A stretch of DNA of 64,000 nt from Bacillota bacterium (GTDB taxonomy: Bacteria > Bacillota > Clostridia > Lachnospirales > Lachnospiraceae): NCBI GenBank assembly GCA_023399055.1, contig JAEWQV010000031.1, forward strand, positions 46,487 through 110,486. Reading direction: 5' to 3'. The position numbers were made by a program, and so were the translations under genes. Positions 49,136 through 57,874 of this stretch are shown in pieces (position 1 is the first letter of the stretch; each line of letters opens with the position of its first letter). The notes below the pieces were generated by a model, which saw only the letters and a list, made by a program, of their open reading frames with translations, was not told where the DNA came from and searched no databases.

Positions 49136-50272
49136 TTGAATAACTATCATTTGCTTTTACTATATGTATTTGCTATGATATCAACTGTAACTGTTATTTT
49201 ATTTGTAAAGGTTAAGGAACGAATGGATAATCAAGAACAAAAACACCAACGACGTGTTCGATATAAAGGTACTCACCCAAAGAAATTCAATGAAAAATAT
49301 AAGGAATTACAACCGGAGAAATATGCGGATGCAGTGGCAAAGGTAATCCAAAAAGGAAATACCCCTGCTGGTATGCATCGCTCTATTTGTGTTCAAGAAA
49401 TATTAGAGATCTTACAAATATCACCCGGGCAAATCGGTTTAGATGCAACCTTGGGATATGGAGGGCATACCTTAGAAATCCTGAAACGTTTAGATACTAA
49501 GGGACATCTGTATTCACTAGATGTCGATCCAATTGAATTGCCTCGCACCAGAGATCGCCTTCAAAACCTAGGCTATGGCCCTGAGATATTAACGATAAAG
49601 CATATGAACTTTTCTGAAATTGACCAAGTTACTGTAGAATCTGGTCCACTTAATTTTATACTGGCAGATCTGGGTGTGTCCTCCATGCAAATAGATAATC
49701 CTGATCGTGGTTTTTCCTTTAAGACCGAAGGTCCCTTGGACCTAAGGCTCAATCCAGAAAAGGGTATTTCAGCAGCTGAGCTTTTAAAAACTATCTCTCA
49801 GGAAGAATTACAGGGAATGTTACTAGAAAATTCGGATGAACCCTATGCCAAAGAAATCTCACGTGCTATCATTTTAGAATTCAAAAAGGGAAGAGAAATT
49901 ACAACCACCACACAGCTCCAACAAGTGATAAAAGACGCACTGAAATTCCTGCCGGAGGTGAATAAAACCGAAGCCATAAAGAAATCCTGTCAACGCTGTT
50001 TTCAAGCTCTGCGAATTGATGTAAATAATGAGTTGGAAGTACTATATAATTTTTTAGAGAAAATTCCTTCGACCTTAGCACCAGGAGGCCGTGTAGCTAT
50101 TCTCACCTTCCATTCTGGTGAAGATCGCTTAGTAAAGAAATCCTTTCAGCATTTCTACCGCGAAGGTATCTATAAAGAAATAGCTCCAGAAGCGATACGT
50201 CCATCCACAGCGGAATGTAATTCCAATAGCCGTGCAAAATGTGCAAAATTACGTTGGGCGATTAAAGCTTAA
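49136..50272 (+). CDS. RsmH-family 16S rRNA m4C1402 methyltransferase, stand-alone and N-terminally extended
   Basis: 378 aa if started at TTG 49136. The RsmH domain starts near residue 80 (MHRSICVQEILEIL) with SAM motif GLDATLGYGGHTLEIL, FILADLGVSSMQIDNPDRGF, KSCQRCFQALRIDVNNEL and PGGRVAILTFHSGEDRLVKK. Canonical RsmH is about 310 aa and lies in the mra/fts cluster; this gene stands alone. The extra N-terminus has a hydrophobic segment (LLLLYVFAMISTVTVILF) followed by many basic residues. The TTG has no Shine-Dalgarno; ATG 49223 with AAGGA 4-5 nt upstream would remove the hydrophobic segment. The true start is therefore open. Activity on C1402 is probable from motifs. Confidence 0.82.
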   Translation: MNNYHLLLLYVFAMISTVTVILFVKVKERMDNQEQKHQRRVRYKGTHPKKFNEKYKELQPEKYADAVAKVIQKGNTPAGMHRSICVQEILEILQISPGQIGLDATLGYGGHTLEILKRLDTKGHLYSLDVDPIELPRTRDRLQNLGYGPEILTIKHMNFSEIDQVTVESGPLNFILADLGVSSMQIDNPDRGFSFKTEGPLDLRLNPEKGISAAELLKTISQEELQGMLLENSDEPYAKEISRAIILEFKKGREITTTTQLQQVIKDALKFLPEVNKTEAIKKSCQRCFQALRIDVNNELEVLYNFLEKIPSTLAPGGRVAILTFHSGEDRLVKKSFQHFYREGIYKEIAPEAIRPSTAECNSNSRAKCAKLRWAIKA

Positions 50273-50282
50273 TGATGAAATA

Positions 50283-50322
50283 AACAAGATGAAATGATAA
50301 GTCGTTTCCTCTTGTCATGAAT
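50283..50322 (+). repeat. 3'-UTR element, copy 4 (downstream of RsmH-like gene)
   Basis: AACAAGATGAAATGATAAGT then CGTTTCCTCTTGTCATGAAT, starting ten bases after the stop and ending before the terminator. Same orientation relative to its gene as copies 1-3, on the opposite strand. Confidence 0.65.
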
Positions 50323-50327
50323 AAATG

Positions 50328-50365
50328 AAAAGAGGCTGTTGTAACAGGTTGTAACAGCCCCTTTT
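50328..50365 (+). terminator. terminator of the RsmH-like gene, probably bidirectional
   Basis: AAAAGAGGCTGTT pairs with AACAGCCCCTTTT; followed by CTATATATTT. The dbpA stop abuts it from the other side. Confidence 0.75.
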
Positions 50366-51811
50366 CTATATATTTACTTTAGTTACCTTAAGCTGTCTAT
50401 CACCAATCTTGGTACCTTTCATGGTTTCGTAGACCAGCTGACCTTTTCCATTCAAAATCTCAACATACGTTAGTGTCTCTTGAATCGTTATAATTCCAAT
50501 ATCTTCTGCAGTGACACCTTTAATATTTGAAATAACTCCAACAAAATTGGTTGCCCTAAGTTTCTTTTTCTTTCCACCGTTAAACCGAAGCTTTATAATT
50601 TCTTTATTCAAATGACTACTTTTCAATATTTTGAGTTCTGGAATTGCATTCATCTTTTCTTCAAAAGCGTATTTTTTAAGCAATACCTCTTCTTTTGAAG
50701 GGCTTGACATTTTCGTAATCCCAAAGCCGATATATTCTTCTATTTCAGCTAAATATCTATCTTCTGATGGTGTTATTAACGTAATTGCTTTCCCTGCTTG
50801 TCCAGCGCGTCCGGTTCTCCCTGTTCGATGAACATACACTGCTTTATCGTAGGGAATATCGTAGTTGATGACTAATGAGATATTTTCTATATCTATCCCC
50901 CTGGCAGCTACATCTGTAGCAATAAGATAGGTAAACTGTCCTTTTTTAAAGCGCTTCATAACCGCTAATCTATCGTCCTGCTCCATACCACCGTGTATTT
51001 TATCACATCGATATCCCTTTTTCGTCAATTTCCCGCTTAGCTCGTCCACTCGTTCCTTGGTTCTGCAAAAGATAATACAACTATCCGGATTTTCAACAAT
51101 GGTTATTTCTTTTAATAAAGATAGCTTCTCTTCTTCCAGGGTTTGATAAAGAAGATGTTTTATTTCTGCAGTGGTTATTCCTTCTCCATTTACCTCAATA
51201 TGAATTGGTGCTTGCATATAACTTGAAGCAATTCTTTTCACTGCTTCTGGAAGAGTTGCTGAAAACAAAAATGTAACCCGCTCTTTCGGAAGTTCCTTTA
51301 GTATTACTTCAACTTGATCAAGAAAACCCATATCCAGCATTCGATCCGCTTCATCAATGACCAAATATTTTATTTTACTTAGATTTAATGTCCCCTTTCT
51401 TATATGGTCATAGACTCGCCCAGGAGTACCTGCAACCACATGGGTCTTTTGCTTTAATTCAGTCTTTTCTAGCGCAAAAGGGTGTCTTCCAAAAATAGCT
51501 GCTGCTTTAATTCGTTTGAATCTACCGATATCTGTAAAATCCTCTTTTACTTGCACAGCAAGCTCCCTGGTTGGCGTTAGCACAAGTACCTGTGCTTTGT
51601 TCTCCAGCCAGTCAATTTGTTCACAGATTGGTATTGCATATGCGGCTGTTTTTCCACTTCCTGTCTGTGCGGCTACGAATAAGTCCCTGTTTTCTAATGC
51701 TAAAGGAATAACACGCTCTTGGACAATTGTGGGGTTTTTGAACTCCAGCCCCTCAATTGCTCTCTTTATCTCATTACTTATTTTATAATTATTAAAACCT
51801 GTTTTACTCAT
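50366..51811 (-). CDS. dbpA: ATP-dependent RNA helicase DbpA
   Basis: 481 aa DEAD-box helicase: Q motif with FKNPTIVQERVIPLAL, Walker A AAQTGSGKTAAYAIP, VLTPTRELAVQV, VIDEADRMLDMG, FLFSATLP, IIFCRTKERV, ATDVAARGIDI and HRTGRTGRAG. The C-terminal ~75 residues (KLRATNFVGVISNIKGVTAE to YETMKGTKIGDRQLKVTKV) form the DbpA-type RNA-binding domain that recognises 23S rRNA hairpin 92 during 50S assembly. It ends at the shared terminator with the RsmH-like gene and starts 9 nt after cotH, so co-transcription with cotH is possible. Confidence 0.93.
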   Translation of the reverse strand: MSKTGFNNYKISNEIKRAIEGLEFKNPTIVQERVIPLALENRDLFVAAQTGSGKTAAYAIPICEQIDWLENKAQVLVLTPTRELAVQVKEDFTDIGRFKRIKAAAIFGRHPFALEKTELKQKTHVVAGTPGRVYDHIRKGTLNLSKIKYLVIDEADRMLDMGFLDQVEVILKELPKERVTFLFSATLPEAVKRIASSYMQAPIHIEVNGEGITTAEIKHLLYQTLEEEKLSLLKEITIVENPDSCIIFCRTKERVDELSGKLTKKGYRCDKIHGGMEQDDRLAVMKRFKKGQFTYLIATDVAARGIDIENISLVINYDIPYDKAVYVHRTGRTGRAGQAGKAITLITPSEDRYLAEIEEYIGFGITKMSSPSKEEVLLKKYAFEEKMNAIPELKILKSSHLNKEIIKLRFNGGKKKKLRATNFVGVISNIKGVTAEDIGIITIQETLTYVEILNGKGQLVYETMKGTKIGDRQLKVTKVNI

Positions 51812-51820
51812 TTTAAACCT

Positions 51821-53350
51821 TTATCCTATAATAGTTAATAAATACTCATTTCTCATTTTAAGCCAATCTCTTAGATATTCCACATTACCTTCAAAAGTAC
51901 TCTCCGGAACTCGTTCAAGTATAAAATCATTTACAAACCCCCAGCCTGTATTGGTAAAATTCCGTTCAAAGGATTTGCCAAACCTTTCTATGAGAAGGTC
52001 TATTTGATTCTTTCCTAAAGAATTATCTTCATACAAATTGACAATTTTATTCTGAAGTTCCAGGTATCTTCTACTTAATGCTTCTTTAAACTCTGGAAAC
52101 TCATAACAATAACTATATAAATTCTTATTGCACCATAATCCTAAATAACTTGAATTTGGACCAAATCCCTCATGATAATTGTAATCATAGTAAAAGTGCT
52201 CTTCTGCATTTCCCGAAGATAAATCATTATCCCAAGGCGGCCCTCCATATAACTTCCCATCTTTTATATAAAATCTTGTAGAAGAATAATCGATATCCAC
52301 CACTTTAAACAATTCATTGGTAATATAAAAATCAATATAAGACCTTTCGTCAACGTAGCTGGTAAAAAGCTCCCAATCTCTGTCTTGTATGGCTTGTTCT
52401 ACCTTTCTGAAGAATTCAGTAATCATCTCTAATTGTTCATCACTGGCTACCTCAGGTTCATTAATTCCGAAACGATATCCAAAAATAGGAGTATTAAAGT
52501 AAGTTGTACCCTCATCAACTCTTTCATATTCTCTCTCAATTAGAAAGTCACCATTTTCTGAATCAATATCTACTCTTGTAGCTGCTTCTTCCACTACCTC
52601 TGTAATTAAATAATTTCCCATATATCTTCCATTTAAATATAAGTCTGCAAAAGTACAATCTGGTGCGTATTCTAGTCCTATATTCTTTGCAAAATCAAAT
52701 ACCATTTTGTTTCGCATCAGAGATTTGTCAAAGGCATTTGCGATAAGCGCCCATTTTTTTGCCTTTCCCATACCTAGTACGTCTTGTTTCTCAGAAAATT
52801 TAATGGTATACGTCTTCTTCGCTACCTCTGTAGAAGAGTTTCCCCTAATTTTAAGCTCTGCAGTATCATCAATGATATCCTCAAAGTCACCACCTTCTTT
52901 ATCCAAAACAGCGACCGAAATTGAAGTATATTCTTTCGTTATTACTCCTTCGTTGTGTTTCAAATAAAGTTGAGGAACTTCGGATAAGGGAAAGATAAAC
53001 TCTAGTACCTTCTCAATATCCTGTGTATAGGAATCCACCATTTCCTGTGACATAGAACTTTTATTAACGTCAACATAATCCAACAGCTCTTTTAAATCGG
53101 TTGCCCAGGTTTTGCTCAGACGTATATTGTAATGCTCCGGTACTTTTTCTAAAGCAGCATTCAATTTACTATAATCTATATCTGGATTTAGTTCAATGAT
53201 TTTATTCGTATCTCCTTGATTTTGATTTAGACTTTCCCTTTCTCCTGCTTGATCCAATACCAATGGTTTGATCAATAAAATTATTATTCCTATCCCTATG
53301 ATTACTGAAATAATTAAGCAACCCATAATAAGCTTTTTATTTCTTTGCAA
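51821..53350 (-). CDS. CotH kinase family protein
   Basis: 509 aa with an N-terminal membrane anchor (LIMGCLIISVIIGIGIIILL). The CotH domain covers most of the rest: ELKIRGNSSTEVAKKTYTIK, KKWALIANAFDKSLMRNKMV, YLNGRYMGNYLITEVVEEA and GPPWDNDLSSGNAEE, the family's metal-binding D-x-D-type motif. CotH proteins are atypical kinases that phosphorylate spore-coat or surface proteins and also occur in cell-surface proteins of clostridia. Start supported by GGGG upstream. A 165-bp tandem repeat lies directly upstream. Confidence 0.85.
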   Translation of the reverse strand: MQRNKKLIMGCLIISVIIGIGIIILLIKPLVLDQAGERESLNQNQGDTNKIIELNPDIDYSKLNAALEKVPEHYNIRLSKTWATDLKELLDYVDVNKSSMSQEMVDSYTQDIEKVLEFIFPLSEVPQLYLKHNEGVITKEYTSISVAVLDKEGGDFEDIIDDTAELKIRGNSSTEVAKKTYTIKFSEKQDVLGMGKAKKWALIANAFDKSLMRNKMVFDFAKNIGLEYAPDCTFADLYLNGRYMGNYLITEVVEEAATRVDIDSENGDFLIEREYERVDEGTTYFNTPIFGYRFGINEPEVASDEQLEMITEFFRKVEQAIQDRDWELFTSYVDERSYIDFYITNELFKVVDIDYSSTRFYIKDGKLYGGPPWDNDLSSGNAEEHFYYDYNYHEGFGPNSSYLGLWCNKNLYSYCYEFPEFKEALSRRYLELQNKIVNLYEDNSLGKNQIDLLIERFGKSFERNFTNTGWGFVNDFILERVPESTFEGNVEYLRDWLKMRNEYLLTIIG

Positions 53351-53390
53351 TGCATTCCCCCACTTTTCATATTTATATTTTTACTTTTAA

Positions 53391-53555
53391 TTACTTTGCT
53401 TTAACTCTTTTCTGCTTTAACTCTTTTCTGCTTTAACTCTTATTTGCTTTTAACTCTTATTTGCTTTTAACTCTTATTTACTCTAACTCTTTTTTGCTCT
53501 AACTCTTTTTTGCTCTAACTCTTTTTTACTCTAACTCTTTTTTGCTTTTACTTTC
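53391..53555. repeat. tandem repeat array, 15-19 bp units
   Basis: About ten units of the form TTTGCTYTAACTCTT (plus 0-3 extra T or A). It sits directly upstream of the cotH start on the minus strand, where it reads AGAGTTARAGCAAA repeatedly. Units differ in length, so slippage is likely. Confidence 0.85.
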
Positions 53556-53775
53556 TCTCTTTGTCTAAATTAAGTAGGCATGTTTTACGTTAAACTTACT
53601 ATAAATACTTTATATGAAATGCTTTTTATGTGACTATTTACCTTTCAGAATCTATTATTGCATTATTTATTCTAACTGTCAATAATCATAGTTGGAATAA
53701 TAATGCATTGGAGCTCCATAGTTTGTATATAGAAACGTAACAGTTCAGGCATAAGCTCGCTTAAGGAGAACTGTT

Positions 53776-53900
53776 AGAACAAAAAGTGTGCTATGCTCAC
53801 TCTCGCGTTCAAACATTTTTAAAGCACACCTTTTGTTCCGTGTAGCTGCCATCATTAGCCCAAAGGGCTTATTAAATAATAGGGAATTCCAAGAAATTTC
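53776..53900. repeat. dispersed hairpin repeat, copy A
   Basis: The core hairpin arms GAACAAAAAGTGTGCT and AGCACACCTTTTGTTC (53777-53838) enclose CACTCTCGCGTTCAAA. It continues with TAGCTGCC, ATCATTAGCCC and an AGGG(A)ATTC segment. About 85% of positions match copy B at 63874-64000. Confidence 0.75.
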
Positions 53901-53912
53901 CTGTTATTTAAA

Positions 53913-53949
53913 AGTAGTTGAGTTTCAAACTACTTGAAACTCAACTACT
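53913..53949 (-). terminator. terminator of the zinc-ribbon membrane protein gene
   Basis: A perfect 16-bp stem AGTAGTTGAGTTTCAA / TTGAAACTCAACTACT with a 5-nt loop, followed by TTTAAATAA on the minus strand. Confidence 0.8.
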
Positions 53950-53972
53950 AAAATTCTATCTATTAAATAACC

Positions 53973-54206
53973 TTAATGAAAATGTTGCGGTGTCGTAAAA
54001 GTAGTGCATTCTCCTGTCGTCGGATTATACAAGGATTGATAACATTTAGAGCAATATAAATCCACATAGTCTTTCTTGATACCAAAGTAATGTGCACTCC
54101 AACGCTTTTTACTTCCGCATACAGGGCACTCATGCTCCAATACATGATTAATGTAATAATAAGTTATTAGTAAACCAATCACAAATAATGATAATATAAA
54201 TGCCAT
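53973..54206 (-). CDS. small membrane-anchored zinc-ribbon-like protein
   Basis: 77 aa: one N-terminal membrane helix (AFILSLFVIGLLITYYYI), then CPVCGSKKRWSAHYFGIKKD and LYCSKC, two CxxC pairs typical of a zinc ribbon. GGAG 8 nt before ATG at 54206 sets the start; the frame is open to 54239. It lies alone with its own terminator. I do not recognise a named family. Confidence 0.7.
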   Translation of the reverse strand: MAFILSLFVIGLLITYYYINHVLEHECPVCGSKKRWSAHYFGIKKDYVDLYCSKCYQSLYNPTTGECTTFTTPQHFH

Positions 54207-54504
54207 AAAATTATCTCCATTTTTGCAAAGAAGTAACAATACATGTATTTACCTTAATCAGAGCTGCTTAACTTGCTGTCGATTTACTGTCAAATTTATG
54301 CATTCCATTTTATGCGTACTGATTCTAATCATATTTTTTATTATTACAATTATTAATTTACATTTTATTTCATGTAATTATTATAGCATTATTTAATTAA
54401 ATATCCACCTTTATTTTCCTAAAAACTAGGCATCTTGTAGCATATATTCTTTATAATAATATCTCTTTCGACCTGTACCTTCTCTTGCCTTAGAGTTAAT
54501 AATA

Positions 54505-55650
54505 TCATTTTATCAACTTAGCAAGGTAATCATCCTTCACAAAACTCATAGTATTATATAGCACAAGTACATCTGTAATTCCATTCTCCTCCATATACGC
54601 TTCCACGCTTCCACTATAGTAACGAAAATCAATCATATAAGTCTTTTCAAAGTGATTTACTGTAAAGGGCACAAAGGAATGAGCAAAGGAATCCTTTATG
54701 ACCAAAAGTTTTCTTCCATTCCTATTATTTGTTTCAATTTCAACAATAGGATTATTTCCTCCCATATAAACCGAATACTTATCTTTTCCTTCCAATTTAC
54801 TATAGTCATATAAGGAATTAGCTTTGTCCGTTAAATTATATATCAATTGATAACCCATATCCTCTTTCCTTTGATACAAGTATATATCATCTGGTTTTAC
54901 TTTCACATTAACCTTGGAGTGTAAGGTACCATAAAATTCATTTGTAGCTAAGATGATATCAAACTGATCTTGCTCAATTGCCTCAACCCCTATCTCCTTA
55001 CACCATTGTTCATAAGCATAATAAGCACCCAGTGCAGTCCAATGATGATCTGTTCGATAGTATATATATTCTTCCTTATGCTTTCCTAGCGTATCTCTAA
55101 GATCGAGAAAGGCTCCTTTTGGCAGAGCTGCAATCAATTGATCCATATAGTTATTCTGGTCGTAACCTGTAGCAAAGAGCGGCAACTTATCTGTTAGTAT
55201 TTCAGATGCAGTTGGTACTAATATAGCTTTAACTCGCTCTTTTCCAAGCTTAGATAAGTATTTATCTACAAACTGAACTAAATACTCTTTGTTCTTTTCT
55301 GCAAGTTTCTCCGATACATCCTTACCCGTATGTTTTTCAATCAGATAGCCGTCTTTTGCAAAATAGACAGAATTAATATCCTGCTTCAACATAGCTCTTT
55401 CCAGCATTGTTTTTATACTAATCCATTCATCACGCAGAACAAATTGATCGTTAATATAATCATTTATCCCATTCATATAGTCACCCTTTATAAACTTTTC
55501 AAAGGTGAACTTTGGAATCGCAGCCAGATATCTATTCTCATTTTCGGAAAAAACTTTAGCTGGTGTAATCAGATTCCATAGGATAAAGGTAGACCATAAT
55601 ACGGCAAATACCAGAAAGAATATTCTATTAAAAGTAAACTTTCTATTCAT
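54505..55650 (-). CDS. DHHW-family (AlgJ/AlgX-like) protein
   Basis: 381 aa with an N-terminal membrane anchor (IFFLVFAVLWSTFILWNLIT). The motif YYRTDHHWTALGAYYAYEQW defines the DHHW family of SGNH-like O-acetyltransferase partners; VPTASEIL and LLVIKDSFAHSFVPF are further conserved parts. It works with the MBOAT protein encoded just upstream, probably to acylate a cell-surface polymer outside the membrane. It starts 18 nt after the MBOAT gene. The polymer is unknown. Confidence 0.88.
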   Translation of the reverse strand: MNRKFTFNRIFFLVFAVLWSTFILWNLITPAKVFSENENRYLAAIPKFTFEKFIKGDYMNGINDYINDQFVLRDEWISIKTMLERAMLKQDINSVYFAKDGYLIEKHTGKDVSEKLAEKNKEYLVQFVDKYLSKLGKERVKAILVPTASEILTDKLPLFATGYDQNNYMDQLIAALPKGAFLDLRDTLGKHKEEYIYYRTDHHWTALGAYYAYEQWCKEIGVEAIEQDQFDIILATNEFYGTLHSKVNVKVKPDDIYLYQRKEDMGYQLIYNLTDKANSLYDYSKLEGKDKYSVYMGGNNPIVEIETNNRNGRKLLVIKDSFAHSFVPFTVNHFEKTYMIDFRYYSGSVEAYMEENGITDVLVLYNTMSFVKDDYLAKLIK

Positions 55651-55667
55651 TTCCTCTCATCCCTCTC

Positions 55668-57074
55668 TTAGAATCTAAAATACAAAAATGGGTTATACGT
55701 ACTTCCTACTAAATAAGCAATGCATCCCGCAAATACCAATAAATACGCTACTGTGGCACCTATAAATACACTTTTACTATTGGAGGTTTCTGCAAAGACA
55801 ATTACCTTCTTAAAATGAGGTGTTGAAAAGTAGGCAGCCAAGATAAAAATAACACCATACCCAAACAAATAATATAAACTCTGATTATTATAAAATGGCA
55901 CTCCCGTTAACCCGAACATTCCTTTTAGATAATCTTTCATTGTAGTAAGGTCTTCAAAATAAAAAATCACCCAACTTATCATAACCAGGAAAATCGTATA
56001 CAGGTGTCGAAACACTCTTGGTAATCGGTCAAGAATTTTTAATACATAATACTTTTCAGCAATTAAGATAATCGCAAAATATAGTCCCCAAAAGATAAAA
56101 TTCCAGGAGGCTCCATGCCAAAAACCAGTTAATGCCCAGACAAGCACTAAATTTCTTAGATGTTTGACTTTTGAACATCGATTTCCACCAAGTGGGATGT
56201 ACACATAATCACGGAACCAGGAACCCAGAGTAATATGCCATCGACGCCAGAATTCTGTGATACTTTTGGAGATGTAGGGATAATTGAAATTTTCATCAAA
56301 GGTTAGTCCAAAGATTCTCGCCAGACCGATTGCCATATCAGAGTAACCCGAGAAATCAAAGTAAATCTGAAAAGTGTAGGCTATAATTCCAAGCCAGTAT
56401 AAGAGAATGGAACCTTCACCTGCAGTACCGCTGGATATTTGGCTCCATAATAGCCCAGTGTTATTTGCAATCAGCACTTTCTTGGCTAGACCAATGGTAA
56501 AGCGACGCATGCCCAAAGAAAAACTATCCTGCGTCAGTCTGTGATCATCCAAATCGTTCTCAACCGTCACATACCGTACAATTGGACCAGCAATAATCTG
56601 TGGAAATAAGGTGGTATAAGCAAGGTAATTATAAAAGGTTTTCTCACAGCTCGTGGTACCTCTATATACATCTATTGCATAGGAAATGGACTGAAAGGAG
56701 TTAAAGGACACTCCAATTGGAAGTATGATTTGCACAAATGGAGATTCCACTCCAAACAGTCCAAATAGATTACCCATTAAAAAGTTCGTGTATTTAAAGA
56801 AAATAAGAACACTCAAATTGCTACACACCGAAATCAACATATACACTCTACGTCGTCTCTTATTCTCCCGATGTTTTTCCATGAGCTTAGCACAGATGAA
56901 ATCCTCCACCGAGAGCAACAGCATGATTGGTATAAATCTGATTTCGCCCCAGGCATAAAATACCAGACTTGCAATAATCATTACTAAATTCTTTAATTTG
57001 TTGGGTGCCAGAAAATATATAATAATAAGCGCGGGTAAAAAATAAAATAAAAATGTCAAGCTGCTAAAAACCAT
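55668..57074 (-). CDS. MBOAT-family O-acyltransferase (AlgI/DltB/PatA-like)
   Basis: 468 aa with about ten membrane helices. VFSSLTFLFYFLPALIIIYF start, ISKSITEFWRRWHITLGSWF, RDYVYIPLGGNR and WALTGFWHGASWNFIFWGLY (catalytic-type His) are hallmark motifs. It moves acyl groups across the membrane to an extracellular acceptor such as a polysaccharide, with the DHHW protein as partner. Middle gene of a cassette with a DUF4358 lipoprotein (upstream) and DHHW protein (downstream), a frequent clostridial arrangement. Confidence 0.92.
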   Translation of the reverse strand: MVFSSLTFLFYFLPALIIIYFLAPNKLKNLVMIIASLVFYAWGEIRFIPIMLLLSVEDFICAKLMEKHRENKRRRRVYMLISVCSNLSVLIFFKYTNFLMGNLFGLFGVESPFVQIILPIGVSFNSFQSISYAIDVYRGTTSCEKTFYNYLAYTTLFPQIIAGPIVRYVTVENDLDDHRLTQDSFSLGMRRFTIGLAKKVLIANNTGLLWSQISSGTAGEGSILLYWLGIIAYTFQIYFDFSGYSDMAIGLARIFGLTFDENFNYPYISKSITEFWRRWHITLGSWFRDYVYIPLGGNRCSKVKHLRNLVLVWALTGFWHGASWNFIFWGLYFAIILIAEKYYVLKILDRLPRVFRHLYTIFLVMISWVIFYFEDLTTMKDYLKGMFGLTGVPFYNNQSLYYLFGYGVIFILAAYFSTPHFKKVIVFAETSNSKSVFIGATVAYLLVFAGCIAYLVGSTYNPFLYFRF

Positions 57075-57103
57075 TACAATTTCCCCACCTTTGGTATCTC
57101 AAA

Positions 57104-57754
57104 TTATTTGAAGAGTCCGTTAAAAGCTTCCACTGCTTTAGTCACTTCCTCCTCTGCAAATTGCTTCATATCTTCTTCGGTAGGATTTTCACTTTCATTA
57201 ACCGCACCTAATAGAAAGAAACCTACAAAGTCACCATTACGAACTACTTTAGTTGCATTTATCTTAGGTACGTTCATTGGATATTGAAGTGTATCAGCCA
57301 TTTTCTTATCCTTTGCATCATTTAATGCTGCCTCAACCTCATCTGCTTTTCCTTCAGCAGCCTTTACTATTACGACTCTATCCGCATTAACGCCAATCAT
57401 TGGTTGTTCTGCCTTTACTTCCTCATACATATCGGAAGTCAGACCAAATTCTGTTTCAAGAAATTCTGGAGTAATCTCTGTATTAGGATAATAATTTTCC
57501 CCATAGGCTTCTTTAATTGCTTCTAATATTTTATCTACTGTTATGTCGGAATTGCTGCTTCCTGAATTATCATTATCTGTTGCTGTATTGTCGTTATTAT
57601 CTACATCCGTGTCCTCATCTGTATCCTTATCATCTGTAGCACTATTATTAGAGTTATTATTTTCTGCTGGACTGTTGGTATCTGATTTTGTACAACCAGT
57701 AAAGATTGCTGTAGTAATTGCTATCGTAAATAGAATTGTAATTAATTTTCTCAT
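57104..57754 (-). CDS. DUF4358 lipoprotein
   Basis: 216 aa with signal peptide and lipobox IFTGC (Cys near residue 21), followed by a 45-residue Asn/Asp/Thr/Ser-rich linker. The folded DUF4358 domain reads VDKILEAIKEAYGENYYPNT and VIVKAAEGKADEVEAALNDA. AAAGG 9 nt before ATG at 57754 sets the start; the frame stays open to 57793. It precedes the MBOAT and DHHW genes by 29 nt and is probably a surface component of that acylation system. Confidence 0.85.
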   Translation of the reverse strand: MRKLITILFTIAITTAIFTGCTKSDTNSPAENNNSNNSATDDKDTDEDTDVDNNDNTATDNDNSGSSNSDITVDKILEAIKEAYGENYYPNTEITPEFLETEFGLTSDMYEEVKAEQPMIGVNADRVVIVKAAEGKADEVEAALNDAKDKKMADTLQYPMNVPKINATKVVRNGDFVGFFLLGAVNESENPTEEDMKQFAEEEVTKAVEAFNGLFK

Positions 57755-57874
57755 TTTATTTTTCCTTTCATTTACATGTTTATTTTTTTGCATTTTACAC
57801 TTTATATTTTAAATGCATCTTCTTGTATCATCTCACGTGTTGTGTACCCTATACTATATCTTTCATTTGTATAT

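Larger units (their letters stand above)
53351..53972. other. 622-nt repeat- and hairpin-rich intergenic region
   Basis: From left to right: tandem repeat array (53391-53555), a long hairpin TGCATTA../..TAATGCA around 53654-53708, a hairpin AACAGTTC/GAACTGTT (53740-53775), copy A of a dispersed hairpin repeat (53776-53900), and the terminator of the small zinc-ribbon gene (53913-53949). No protein gene is supported. Confidence 0.6.

Noticed and set aside
53391..53555. CRISPR-like repetition
   Set aside because: Units are contiguous and AT-rich without spacers; it is a simple tandem repeat.
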